NCBI RefSeq assembly: GCF_010093815.1
Contig: NW_022985550.1
Span: 1,253,074-1,317,073, forward strand
Direction: 5' to 3'
DNA: 64,000 bases
DNA from: Pseudovirgaria hyperparasitica
Taxonomy: Eukaryota; Ascomycota; Dothideomycetes; Acrospermales; Acrospermaceae
The position numbers and the translations under genes were made by a program. Of the stretch, positions 21,016 to 31,810 are shown in pieces (positions within the stretch are counted from its first letter, which is position 1; every line of letters starts with the position of its first letter). The notes under the pieces were generated by a model. It saw only the letters and a program-made list of their open reading frames with translations, did not search any database and was not told the DNA's origin.

Positions 21016-23002
21016 ATGCGACATCTGAAGGGAACTGCGACGGTCCGCCATTTCGATGACCTAGATAACGATCTGTATCCTCACCCACCTCAGCATATCG
21101 ACCCGCGAGAGCTCGTGTGCGACCAGTGCAATACTACCGCCTCATATTGTTGTGCAGGCCAGTGTGCTCCTCCGACGAAGAGAAGGGCTACGAGCATCGA
21201 GGTAGACCGGTTGAACAGATCGCTCAGTCCCATACCATCTTGCGACGACGCGTCCCTGTACGACATGGTTGACGAATGCTGCTTTCAGAGCTGCGACGAC
21301 AGACATTGCCCTGAGGCTGCTACGATTCCATGCACTGGAGACGATCATTGTCCATCTAAGACTGCCTGCGCAGATCCAAAGTGCGAAGGCGCGCCGTGCT
21401 TCCAGGATGAATGTGGGAGTCCACCATGTACTGAGCCTGCCTGTCCTGATAAGACATGCAAAGAAGGCGAACCGTGTATGGCTGATGGCTGCCAATTCGA
21501 CCCTTGGGACTGTTGTGACCTACTGCATCCGAATGAGGACTTCTTAAATCCTTCATTTTATGACGACCATTGGGCGCAATTTCATCCAAATCAACCCTTC
21601 GAGCCACAGTTTCCCAGCAATGTGTCATCCAGTCTCCAGCAAAGTAATGTCAATCAGTCGGATCTTACTTCGAATCAGCATTCAGATATCAATTGGTACA
21701 CGGCGCCTTCCTCAATGCCGCAGATGGCGCCAACGATGTTAGATGCCGCGGGAAATTTTAACAGTCTAGAGCCTCACCTCTCCGCTGCTGAAGGACTAGC
21801 TTTGTTCCAAAATTCCAGGTCAAATTTCACCTTCCAAGCGCCTGATGCCCCAATGTTTCCGGGCTCATCCAGCAGACAAAGCCACTCCGACCAGGCCGGA
21901 TTCCAAAGCTATGACAGCGCATATCAAAATTTGGGAAGCTCTACCATTTCTCCACGCAACTCAACAGGACCTCCTAATTCTTCATATACACCATCAACAA
22001 CAGCCGAAAACTCCAAAATCAACTCTCCAAATGTGTCCGAATGCCATACGCCGCTATACGGCTTCTATCCTGGAATGAACCCTAAATCCCTAACTGCGTC
22101 TGCATCTCCTGTCATGCCAATCAAAACTGAACCTCGTCAAGACGTCGAATCCCAGCTCACATGCAAATGGTTGCTTCCCGGCACCCACTTCGTCTGCAAC
22201 CATCAGAGCGCTTCTCCTTCAGACCTGCAGTCCCATATACGCGATGTACATGTCAAAACCATGAAAGGCGCGCTCAAATGCCAATGGTATGGCTGTCGCA
22301 ATGACAACGACTTCAAGCAGCGCTCAAAATTGACCCGGCACGTGCAAACACACGCCGGATACCGGCCGCATGTCTGCACGTGGCCTGGATGTGGCCAATC
22401 CTTCGGCACAAAGCAGACTATGGACAACCATTTGAAAACCCACGAGCAGGTCAAGCCGTACAAGTGCCGTTACTGCGACGTGACAGCGACAACACCGACG
22501 CAGATCAAAACACACGAAAACAGCGTGCATCTGTGCCGGAAGAGGTTCAGGTGTCGATTCTGTGAATTTGCCTGTACAGACAGCAGTAACCTCAGCAAGC
22601 ATGAGAAAAGTGAGTGGGCCCCCCAAAAATAAAACAAGTTGTCACCGAAAGAAAGGAGAAAAACAAAACCCCGCAAAAGCTAACACCACACAAAGCACAC
22701 AGGAAACGCACATTCAAATGTCTCCATCCTGGATGCGCTTTCAAGCCGGACTGTCGATGGGGTAAGTTTTTTTCTCTTTTCCTCCTCCCGCTACCCATGA
22801 CATGCATACTGACCGTGTAATCTCAGAAAACGCGAAACGCCATTTCATGAAGTCAGGCCACTGTCCCGAGCTCCTCGTCAAGGGCTCCGAGGCCCAGGAA
22901 CGATACAAGAAGGAGGCCATGGCAGCAGCCTCGATTCCGGATGAGGAGGTGCTTGGTGGCCAGCTTCGAGAGAGAGTGCAACGCCTGAAGGCCGAGCCAT
23001 AA
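21016..23002 (+). CDS. C2H2 zinc-finger transcription factor with N-terminal cysteine array
   Basis: Exons 21016-22609, 22696-22761 and 22827-23002 give 611 aa. The first acceptor was placed at AAG 22695 because it restores the finger residues HEKTH followed by RKRTFKC. The C-terminal third carries about six C2H2 fingers, the first two with a tryptophan in the Cys pair (CKW, CQW), as in CWCH2 tandem fingers. The N terminus is remarkable: 23 cysteines between residues 35 and 167, including seven at exact five-residue spacing (118, 123, 128, 133, 138, 143, 148). The middle is Ser/Asn/Gln-rich. It should be a nuclear DNA-binding regulator; the cysteine array suggests metal or redox sensing, which is inference. 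The start might lie further upstream, since the leader is long and rich in ATGs. Confidence 0.85.
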
Positions 23003-24171
23003 GTCCTAGTTCGGAGGCTAGGCGGGAGAAGGGAGGCGCAACATACGGGGTTGGGGGGAGGGGAACGTGAGGTGTGAGATATGTCCATGGGATGATAACG
23101 AGTAACACGGGAACTGAGCATTGAGCTCCAATTGCAATTGCATTAACATTGCATTGCACACCTGGTCTGCTGCGAGCAAACGCAATAGCTGCGCGACCAG
23201 GACGACATGTATGTATGAATCGCGCGTTAGCGCACATGCTATAATATCATGATTTTACGATCATGACGTCAAAAAAATACAATAAAAGATAATAAACACT
23301 ACGGACAATGCAAAGCTTGCTACCTATAGTATCTCACAGTGTAAAGAGCAAGGATATCTCGACTTGCGATTTACATTGTTCAGTGCACTTGCTCTACCTC
23401 TTTTGTTCCCGATTCACTACGGCCCACTTTCCCCCACTTTTCCCCCCGCGAGAATTGGAGCACGAACTTCAACGTTAGTGTGTGTAGGAGAATTGCTTCT
23501 TTGAGAGTGTGGGTAGAAAGCTCATTGGTTGACTGGCGGGCGTGTTTTGTCTTTCTCGGCGGTGTAACATCCGGTTCAGCACAGTGTCTGGCGTGGCCTG
23601 GTGTAGGCACTGTTCAATATGCACAGCACAGCCACTTTGGGCCCGTGGCTCTCGAACTGGCCCTCCCAAAACCTAGCTCTTGTCAACCATGATGTGTATA
23701 GATCGGGTAAAATTAAAAATATACCTCGACTACTAGTCTGAACGGCGAGTATCTTCTCGCAAGGTACAAATTGCTTTCTCTTGTGGGATGCGAGTTATTG
23801 GTAGCTCTATCGGGAGTGACCGTGATGATTTGCCGGCTATGTCGCTATTAAGGTTGATGTTCGGCGTGTATTTGTCGTGGACTCCTACTGCGCGGTGCCT
23901 TCGTTGCCGCCGCATTGAGCCTGGCGTGTGTTCGGCCCAATGGACACCTGAGATCGAATAGGGTGGATGCATAGTTCGACGTGTGATACGGTGTAAAGAC
24001 GCAAGGAGGCAGCGTGTCTTACTTCGGTGCGTGCTGCGCGTGACAATATACCCGTGCTCGGTACGAAGACGGAGAGGTTGTGCTGCCCTGATGATATGTT
24101 GCAGTTCATCATGTTGCGCATCTTTCCAACCAGTTTATGATGTCGACAGAATCTTAAGCTCTTCCAAGCCC
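23003..24171. other. Intergenic, convergent gap
   Basis: Between the C2H2 regulator (+) and Dad3 (-). Only short frames; no supported gene. Confidence 0.55.
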
Positions 24172-24628
24172 TCATTGCCTCCCATCTTCAACCCCAAAAC
24201 CCGCCATCTGCCCCACCGCACCCCCATACCCACCGTCACTCTCCGCCCCCGAGAACGCCTGCTGATTCATCACGATACTGTACACTGAGCTCTTTAGCAG
24301 CGTGAATACAAGTGAGGTCTTGCGCTCGAGTCGGCGCAGCGCATCAAGGATTTCCGCGGAGGGGTTGGTGGACAGTTCGGAGAGGAGGGTGGACAGCTTT
24401 TAACAGTCAATATTAGTGAGCAATCTCGTTTGAAACTGGCAGAGGCAGATTTTTATTTAAGAGGGGGTTGCCTTGGAGTCGTACATTATTCAGATTTCCC
24501 ACTAGACGCGCGTATTCGTCGAGCACTTCTTGCTCGAGCGGACTGAGACTTTCTGGAGGCTGTGCACCGGTGCCGGAGGTCTGGGATGCGCCGAGAGCGT
24601 TATCGACTGGTTGTGATGTTGTAGTCAT
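24172..24628 (-). CDS. DAD3: DASH/Dam1 complex subunit Dad3
   Basis: Exons complement(24485-24628) and complement(24172-24396), with an 88-nt intron, give 122 aa. The core LSPLEQEVLDEYARLVGNLNN, continued after the splice by LSTLLSEL and LDALRRLERKTSLVFTLLKSSVYS, matches the short Dad3 family. Dad3 is a small helical subunit of the ring-forming DASH complex, which couples kinetochores to spindle microtubules. The N-terminal 25 residues and the Gly-rich tail are unconserved in character. The ATG at 24628 was chosen over an in-frame one at 24727 because the extra upstream residues have no family resemblance. With cyclin B it is one of two mitosis genes in the window, but they lie far apart. Confidence 0.9.
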
Positions 24629-25464
24629 CGTGTCTGGGTTTTGAGGCCCGTGGAGCTTGGAAATTGAGGCGACGTTTTCAAAGGAAGTTCGAGTTATGCC
24701 TTGAAGCGGATATATAAGCGGGGACACGGAGGTACTCGCGTCGTGCTTATGAGACGAAACCGGGCTGAAGATGCCTAAGCAGAAGAGTCGAAAATTTTAG
24801 GTTGCTATGTCACTAGTAAGATGGGTACCCCGTGGAAAAGCGCCGCTCAATGTTGTGATGCTCATACATTATGTCCGTTGTCCCTTGACGAGTGGACTAG
24901 CGGATGACGCGCCCGTCAACACAATTCCAGCCGAGATATCTCCGCCCTTCATGCCTGAGGAGGTTAGGTCCATCTGCAAGGGGCGATTATGGCCAGTATG
25001 GCTAAATATCAGTGATATGATATACCTAAACAAGGCTGTACTGGCTCATAAGCACGATGAAATTGCGGTCTCCACCATCGTAAAGCCGGTCCAACAAGCT
25101 GCGGTATTCAATTAGTATAGGGAAATCTCCAATGATCATTCCTTCATTGCTAACAAAATATACAATGTCTGCTTCTAAGAGTCATGACGTAAGCAATGTG
25201 CATGCTTCCAGGTCCGCCGCTTCCTGCCGCCCATATAGAGTAAAATGATGTGATAGACGGGAGTACGACTTAACTCCACAATTCCACGTATGCGCCGGAT
25301 AAAAGATGACATGCTAAAGAGACATCGAAGTCTCTGACTTGACATAGTCCTTCGTAGTTCAGCCAAAACATCATCCAAATGAGCGGACAGAAAGCACTAG
25401 CCTTCGCTAATCGAACAATTCCTTGACACTAGGGAAGAACTTTTGATAGAGGAATCCGCACCTA
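24629..25464. other. Intergenic between Dad3 and kinase genes
   Basis: Carries the Dad3 promoter and the 3' flank of the kinase. A 102-codon plus-strand frame (24807-25115) shows no domain or splice support and was not called. Confidence 0.5.
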
Positions 25465-27584
25465 TTATCTTGCGTGGGTACCATTCATGTCTGAGTCATG
25501 GGTGGTGAGGTGGTGGTGATGGTCGTCCCCGTCGTGGTGGAGGGTGACGCTATTGAATTCCTCGAAAGGATCGCTGATCTCACCACCGGGCGTTGTGAGT
25601 CCGGAATCAAGGGGTACACCCTTGACTTTTGCAGCCCCAATATCAACACTTTGGCTCTCTTTGACATTGCGAAAGTTCACCGTGTCAATACCACGGCCCT
25701 GGTGAGGGATCATTGGGGGCTTCATATGCCGCAAAAGGGCCCACTGAGTTTGGCGGAAGAATGGGTGGCCCTTGACATCAGACGCACCAGCTCGCGAGCC
25801 AAGCCGTCTCATCTCATCTTTTATCAGAAGCTTACGGATAAGAGATTTACAGAGACTAAGCTTCCGATTTAGCAAGTGATCGTCATGACTGTTATTTGTT
25901 TTACTTACTTTGAGATCGAGGGGGATCCGGAATTCTCTGGAAAGGGCACATCGTCTCTCAAAATATTTGAGAATGTGGCGTTGCGATGCTTGCCCTTGAA
26001 GGGTGTCGTTCCGTAAAGCATTTCGTAGATCAAGATACCCAAGGTCCACCAGTCAACAGCACTTGTGTGCCCGCAGCCTTTAATAACTTCTGGGGCAATA
26101 TATTCTTCTGTACCGACGAACGAGTTGGTCCTGAAGTTTGCAATGCAAGACTTTGTATCTATAGCTGGCAGGTTACTAGACGATGTCGCGCCCCTTCCAG
26201 TAACGACCATGGTCGGCTTGCCACCTGGGTCTGACTGTTTCGATAGATCGAAGTCTGACAACATGATGTGACCGGATTGATGAAGAAGGATATCTATGAA
26301 TCTCAGCTACCACTTGGCACGACGTTAATTACGAAACTTACTCTCTGGCTTCAAATCCCTGTATATAAAACCCATAAGATGGAGATACTCAAGGGCAGCG
26401 GTGACTTCGGCAGCGTAGAACCTCGCAGCATCTTCGTCGACACATTTATTCGGTCGCGTTTGAAGGGCTCGGAAGAACTCCCCACCACTACAATATTCCA
26501 TGCAGAGATAGAGGTGATCTTCGGATTGAAATGAGTGGTACAAGGTAACGATAAAGGGATGGTTGCTTGTAGCCAGAATTTCCTGCTCTGCCAAGGCGCG
26601 CTTGATCTTGTTCCTTTTGATCATTTCTTTCTTGCTTAACACTAGGAGTCGTTAGTGGAGTTCTCTGGACTGATACCTAAGTCACGCACCCTTCATAGCA
26701 TACAGTCTACTAGACTTTTTTTCTCTGACCAAGTACACTTTCCCTACATCCCCTTTGCCGATGAGCTTAATTTTGTCAAAGCTTGCGGGGCCGACCTCGA
26801 CATTTCGAACTTTGATTGAGTTTGAGCTATATGTCCTCCGGAAAGCGACGGCGTTTCGTATCTGTCCTGGCGCTGGAATAGAACCCTCAGTGCCCGGTGG
26901 AACAGGCAGAAGGTGCCCATTAGAAGTTGTAGCGGGTCTATCAATTAGACCCAAAGCAGCTGTATTCTCGTCTTCAATGAGAGGCTCTTTGCCGAGCTCG
27001 GCTGTCTGCGGTCTTCCATCTTTGTTGTCTTTGGAGAAGAAACCCTGGGCGTTTGGTGCAGATGCCACTCGCCTTAATTTTCGTGCCAATTCCTCTTTGC
27101 CCGCTAAGGTAGCTTGATCACTTGTACCATTGGCACTATCTGTGGTATTGGAATGTAGAGGTGGTGTGCTCGGAGGAGATGGGGGAACACTTCCAGCATT
27201 ATGATGACGTATCGCAGGAGGGCCTTGATGGGCAAAATACGGGTTGGCGTTCGCAGTAGGGGATAGCTCGTTGTCCAAGGCATTCCCTTCGCTGACGACA
27301 GTTGCAGATCGATTCCGACCGATATGGGGGAGGAACCGAGATTGACGGAAATTCAGTTTGCTCTCCGACTTTGGGGTGCTTTCAGCAGAGTGGACGCTTT
27401 CCTTGGTGTCATGGCTGCCGGAGCTGTTGATGCGAAAGAAGTTCTTGATCTTTTGAGAGACCTGACTATTCGTACCATTGACTTGCTTGTTCGACGAGAG
27501 CGGTCGGCCAGTGAAAGCGCGCTTTTCTGATTTTTCTGAATGGGCGCTTGACTGGGCGGACGATGAGCTGAAGAGCTGCGTCAT
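25465..27584 (-). CDS. nrc-2: AGC-family Ser/Thr kinase, nrc-2/Fpk1-like
   Basis: Four exons, complement(26690-27584), (26342-26641), (25909-26293) and (25465-25855), with introns of 48-53 nt, give 656 aa. Residues 1-265 are Ser-rich and probably disordered. The kinase domain follows: glycine loop GKGDVGKV, catalytic lysine in YAMK, YRDLKPEN, and [10 protein letters not shown], where DFD replaces the usual DFG as is typical of this plant-phototropin-like AGC subgroup. A long insert before the activation segment [15 protein letters not shown] is also typical. The tail is His-rich ([10 protein letters not shown]). Yeast relatives Fpk1/Fpk2 phosphorylate and activate phospholipid flippases; Neurospora nrc-2 represses entry into conidiation. 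Those roles are transferred from the family. All four junctions rebuild conserved motifs, so the model is firm. Confidence 0.92.
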
Positions 27585-29247
27585 GGTAGCGAGAGACGTT
27601 CAGAATGAACGTTGATTATTTTGAATGCTGCACAAGCCGAATGTGATAGAATCGGGGAAGATGCAGTGAAGGTGATTCTGGCAAGCCGGTAAGAGTCTAC
27701 CAGTTACTGTGCCATGTCTCGGAGTCTCGGCAAGGCAATGGGCTTCAGCAGTGGCTAGCTGATGCCCGCAGATGGAATCGAGGTCGAGCAAAAGATAACG
27801 AAAGCTCTAGATGACAACGAAGGGATTGAAAGGAGAGAAGCGGTAGAGGGTTTACGATGGGAGTGAAGTTGGAAGGAGGTTGCGTCGGCGGATGCGAAGG
27901 TGGAGTCCAAGCAAGCTGAGAGGGTTGGAGCAAGAGAGTACGTAGGTTGGTTGATAGGTACCTTAGTAGGGACTAAGTAGGTAGGTAGCTGGGAGTAGCA
28001 GCGGCCCCGCAGCGAGGGAGACAAGCTTGCAGTGGTCGGGAGGCCAGTTGGATGATTTGAAAGCAGCTTCGCTAGCTGCTGCTAATTAGATGGATATCTT
28101 CCGCCGCCACGCTACTAAAAACAACTCACTTCTTGCCGCAGCAGCTTGCCTCACATATAATAATAATAATACATCCAGAAATGACTGGCGTGAGGCATTG
28201 CCATGACCGACTAGGCTCACTGATGCCCTGAGCTCCGAGCCCCGACCTAGCTCGAAGCCTTCTCAGGTGGAGGTATTGAGATCCCACTTGGCGCTTGTGC
28301 AATTGCATTCTAGTTCACAGAAATAATTAATATAAACAGGCCGCCGGAAATCGAACCGAGTTACTGCGTGGATGGTACTGGGATCAGTTGACAGTAATGT
28401 CCCCTCTGCTCCACTCTAGCCATGCTTCCCGATCACTCACTTCAATCCTTTGTCGACCATGATAGAATATCTGGAGGAAGGAAGCATGGCGCTATACTCG
28501 ATGTCTTGGCGTCGAGCGCCATATTCTTGTACCGCATCACATAGAGGTAGCAGCAGTGGTCCCATCTTCAGTGGGAGAGAGCAAACTTTTCTGCCACTCC
28601 TCTGTAAAGAAGACGACAATATGCCGACACAGCACCCAGGACTGGCAGCGGCTGGCCTAAAGGCACTGTGGAGCGTTCTGTAACTGGTAATGTTCCCGCT
28701 CTTTAATGATAATGGAACGTTACCCGCCACGTTGCCGGCTATTCATGGAACCATGGCGGGCGTCCTGGGGTTTGGAATCGGAACCTTGGACTATATCTCC
28801 ACGTTGTACTTGTATTGACCGTCTGCACCACATGTAACTTTGAGATTCCAGGCATGATATTTGATTGGCTACGTTTGCCCACAGTCCTTGCAAAGAGACG
28901 AACTTTGATCCAAGTCGGATCAGGAAGGAGTTTCTTCATATCGTGACCCCGTGTACATAAGGTATTGAATGAGTCAACTGATTCCTAGGCAGCGGTTCGG
29001 GTGGTCGGTTGAGCAGACAGTGCAAAATGTGGACTGGACGTGACTAGGTATCACGCACCATGCGCCATTGAGCATTTGCAAGAGAGCTGTCAGGAACCCG
29101 AGTGACGATATGCGAGCAGACGCAGGCGCCCGTTTGGCCATTTAAATAGTGCCTGCATGACCAGATTCGGTCTGATGCTAAATATACTATAGATGCCACT
29201 GTCACAATCCCCTTCACATAGGGTTTTACTGGCGCTTGGCACTTCTA
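27585..29247. other. Intergenic; kinase promoter, short TAA repeat
   Basis: The promoter and leader of the kinase lie at the left. A short (TAA)n microsatellite is at about 28157-28171. No gene is supported. Confidence 0.5.
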
Positions 29248-30297
29248 TCAGAATAGCTTGATCCTTCGGCTTCTCCCCACCCTCTGAACCCACATCTTCT
29301 GGCTGTCGTGTATTTCTGCTGGTATCAGCCTTCTCTTTGCCCGATCCTTTCTGACCCTCACCGGCATGTCTGGATATGCCGCCTGCTCCTCCTTCGCCAA
29401 CCTCGATTCCTCTTCTATAATTGCCTTCAACCTGTCCCTATGCGCCATATGTCTCGAATGGAATGCGGCCAGTTCCTGAACGAGTAGGTGATCATAATGG
29501 CGCATGACTTTGTTATATTGGATATTGTCGAAAGGATCTGTACTCCGCAGCCCACTTATTTGTCGTAGATTATGCTCCCATAAGTCCTCTTGTTCAGCGA
29601 GCGGGATATGCCAATCTCGTAGCGCAATCCGCGTGTTGATGATCTCTAATTTGTACAATTGTTGGTACCTTATTGCGCGCGAAAGACTAGGTGGCTGCGG
29701 TTTTTTGAATTGAATGAACGTGAGCATATCGGACCCGGCTGCAACTAGGGTGGGAACATTGCGCGGGCCGTTGAAAGATTCGAAGGGTCGTGGGCGCACA
29801 TCGTGTTCTTGTTGGCCTTTGGGAAGGGGTGCCCTCGGTTGAACAGACTTAGCTAAATCTTTGACTTTTTTAGGTTTCTGGAGCATGGGAGTCTTCAGCT
29901 TGGGGTGGATTTTCTCGATAAGTTGTAATGTGCTGTCAATGGCAGCAGGGCAGCCTGAACTGGCCGCATCGAGGCGATCGAGGCCCTGAGAGTGGCGGTC
30001 AGACCGTACGTCTGTGAGAGCTCATGTACGTATTCACATACCTCATAACCAGCCAAGAAAGCATATCTCAGTTGATGATTACTGTTGGCTTTCTTGTTCT
30101 TTCGGAAACCATGTCGCACGACGTGTTGTAAAGCGATACGATCAAGCTCAGGAATAGGAGCCGCTCTGCATTGTTTCAGAAGTGCTCGAAAGAGAGCGAT
30201 TACTGTAGGGTCTTTAGTTTCTTAGGTAAGGATGTGCATTCGACTTACCCGCTGAACGATGTTCACCAGACTGGCAGAACTGTATGTAGCTAGGCAT
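29248..30297 (-). CDS. LYR-motif-like / DUF1763 fungal protein, probably mitochondrial
   Basis: Exons complement(30249-30297), (30042-30202) and (29248-29985) give 315 aa. The N-terminal third, beginning MPSYIQFCQSGEHR and continuing ALFRALLKQC and VVRHGFRKNKK, has the size and pattern of an LYR-type three-helix module (small hydrophobic helix, ALFRxLL, then a basic FRxNK segment), as in fungal DUF1763 proteins. The C-terminal half is basic, helix-prone and rich in Arg/Lys. LYR proteins generally serve as mitochondrial assembly or ribosome-associated factors; a mitochondrial role is inferred, and no classical presequence is obvious. An alternative in-frame start lies three codons upstream (30306). 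Confidence 0.72.
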
Positions 30298-30752
30298 GGA
30301 AGGCATTCGCCATGGCCTGGTCAACTTGAGCAATGGAAGGCAGCTAACGCGATTATATGGATGGAGTTGAGGAAAGACTAAGAAGAGGGAAAGGGCTCGG
30401 TGATCCGAACAATCTCCGACTCCGTAGATGGATGGATTATGCCTGAGTGACGCTGTACGCTTTGTATTGGATGTTTGTTCCGTCATCGCAAAGTACCATT
30501 TATGACCCGAGAATCGCTATGAATGTGCCGATCATGCTGGTAAGAATGATTTTGATCATGGTTGTCTGTGCGATTCTCAAGCATCTTCACAAAACACCAC
30601 GTAAATGCAACAGGTCCATTCGACCATTCACGTTTATATAGGCTTCCTTCGCATGTCCAGCAGGCGTGTAATATTCTTGCGACTCTCATGGTACTCATGA
30701 CCCGCTGCACCCATCATGTTTGTATCTAACAACCCCAACTGTACTGTGTAAA
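30298..30752. other. Intergenic between DUF1763-like gene and Mms2
   Basis: 455 bp on the shared minus-strand side. It holds the upstream gene's 3' flank and the promoter of the DUF1763-like gene. Nothing else was seen. Confidence 0.6.
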
Positions 30753-31386
30753 TCAAGTGTAGGTGGTATTTTCCGGCGGTTGTGGTAGTTTCTTGTGTTG
30801 TGGAAGGGCCATGAACCTATGGTTTGATCAGCATCCCTGGAACTTGTGGCTAGAGATAAATTGATTACCTTCGAAGCTCGATCAATATGGTTTCCATGGT
30901 GAACTCGCGCTTCCATTGTATGAGGCATGGCAATCTTGACGGATCGACCTGTGTCATTCTTAGCATTCCATACTCTTGCTCTTGCAGACAATATCCAACC
31001 TTTCCATTTCGCTGGTCGACACAGGGAAGGTTGATCTTCGAGATGAAAGAAATCTCAGGAGGGACATCAGGGTAGTTCGGGCCGCAGTGGATTTTCAAGC
31101 TGTAGATGCGGTTCTCGTGTACGCTCTGGCATGCTTGGGTCAATGTAAACTAAGCTATGGATCAATATATATCTTACGTGTGGTGGTCCAAGAATAGTTC
31201 CATTCCAGTTTGACATCAGAAGGTCGTCGCTCTCATCAAGCCCATAGGAGCAGGCCTCTTACTTCGCGTAAGCGATTAACCCTAGAGCATGGGGTCATTC
31301 TTATCGTTGTTACCTGCACCAAGACCCTTCTCGCCTTTCTCTAACTCTTCCAGAAGCCTGAAGTTCCTGGGGACTTTTGCTGCCAT
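30753..31386 (-). CDS. mms2: Ubiquitin-conjugating enzyme variant Mms2 (UEV)
   Basis: Five exons, complement(31314-31386), (31178-31257), (31000-31125), (30869-30948) and (30753-30816), give 140 aa, the normal Mms2 length. The start MAAKVPRNFRLLEELEKGEKG, the core NRIYSLKIHCGPNYPD and the end ALPQHKKLPQPPE fit the family throughout. As in all UEVs the catalytic cysteine and HPN motif of true E2s are absent. Mms2 pairs with Ubc13 to build Lys63-linked ubiquitin chains, for example on PCNA in error-free post-replication repair. The fourth intron (30949-30999) is 51 nt, has no in-frame stop and has a weak GTTGGA donor, so retention would insert 17 residues. Confidence 0.95.
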
Positions 31387-31810
31387 TATGGATGGCGGGG
31401 TGACGATAGTGGGGCAGTCACAAAGAAGGTTTCAAAACGTGATCCGTCCACAACTTACAGCCGGTCAGAAGAAGAGTATGATTTCGACTTTAGATACTGT
31501 CAAGTGTGTTGCTATGATAAGTTTGAGGAAGGCGTCAATCATCAACAGCAATGTGACCGGTGAGAGCTGCAACTGAGAAAGCACCGTGACGCTGTCCGAT
31601 CTCAGACTGGAAAGAGTGTGCACGGACCTCCGTTGTTTCTGGCACCAAGAAGGGCAACGTAAGCATTCCATCAAACATCACGAATGTAACAAATCATGCA
31701 CTCCTTTTCCAGCCCTTGTATGCAACGTTGATCCTCGTTATGCCCACGTATAGTAGCTAGACATCATTCTTTAAGGCTGGCATACTGTTGTTTTCTCTGA
31801 AAACTATAGC
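31387..31810. promoter_or_regulatory. Divergent promoter region of mms2 and MON2
   Basis: 424 bp separate the two divergent start codons. No individual element was identified with confidence. Confidence 0.5.

Noticed and set aside
24807-25115. 102-codon plus-strand frame between Dad3 and the kinase
   Set aside because: No domain and no plausible introns; likely chance.
28335-28420. Minus-strand tRNA-like sequence with A-box TGGCTAGAGTGG and B-box GGTTCGATTTCC
   Set aside because: Box matches are good, but acceptor and T stems do not pair and no anticodon arm can be drawn.
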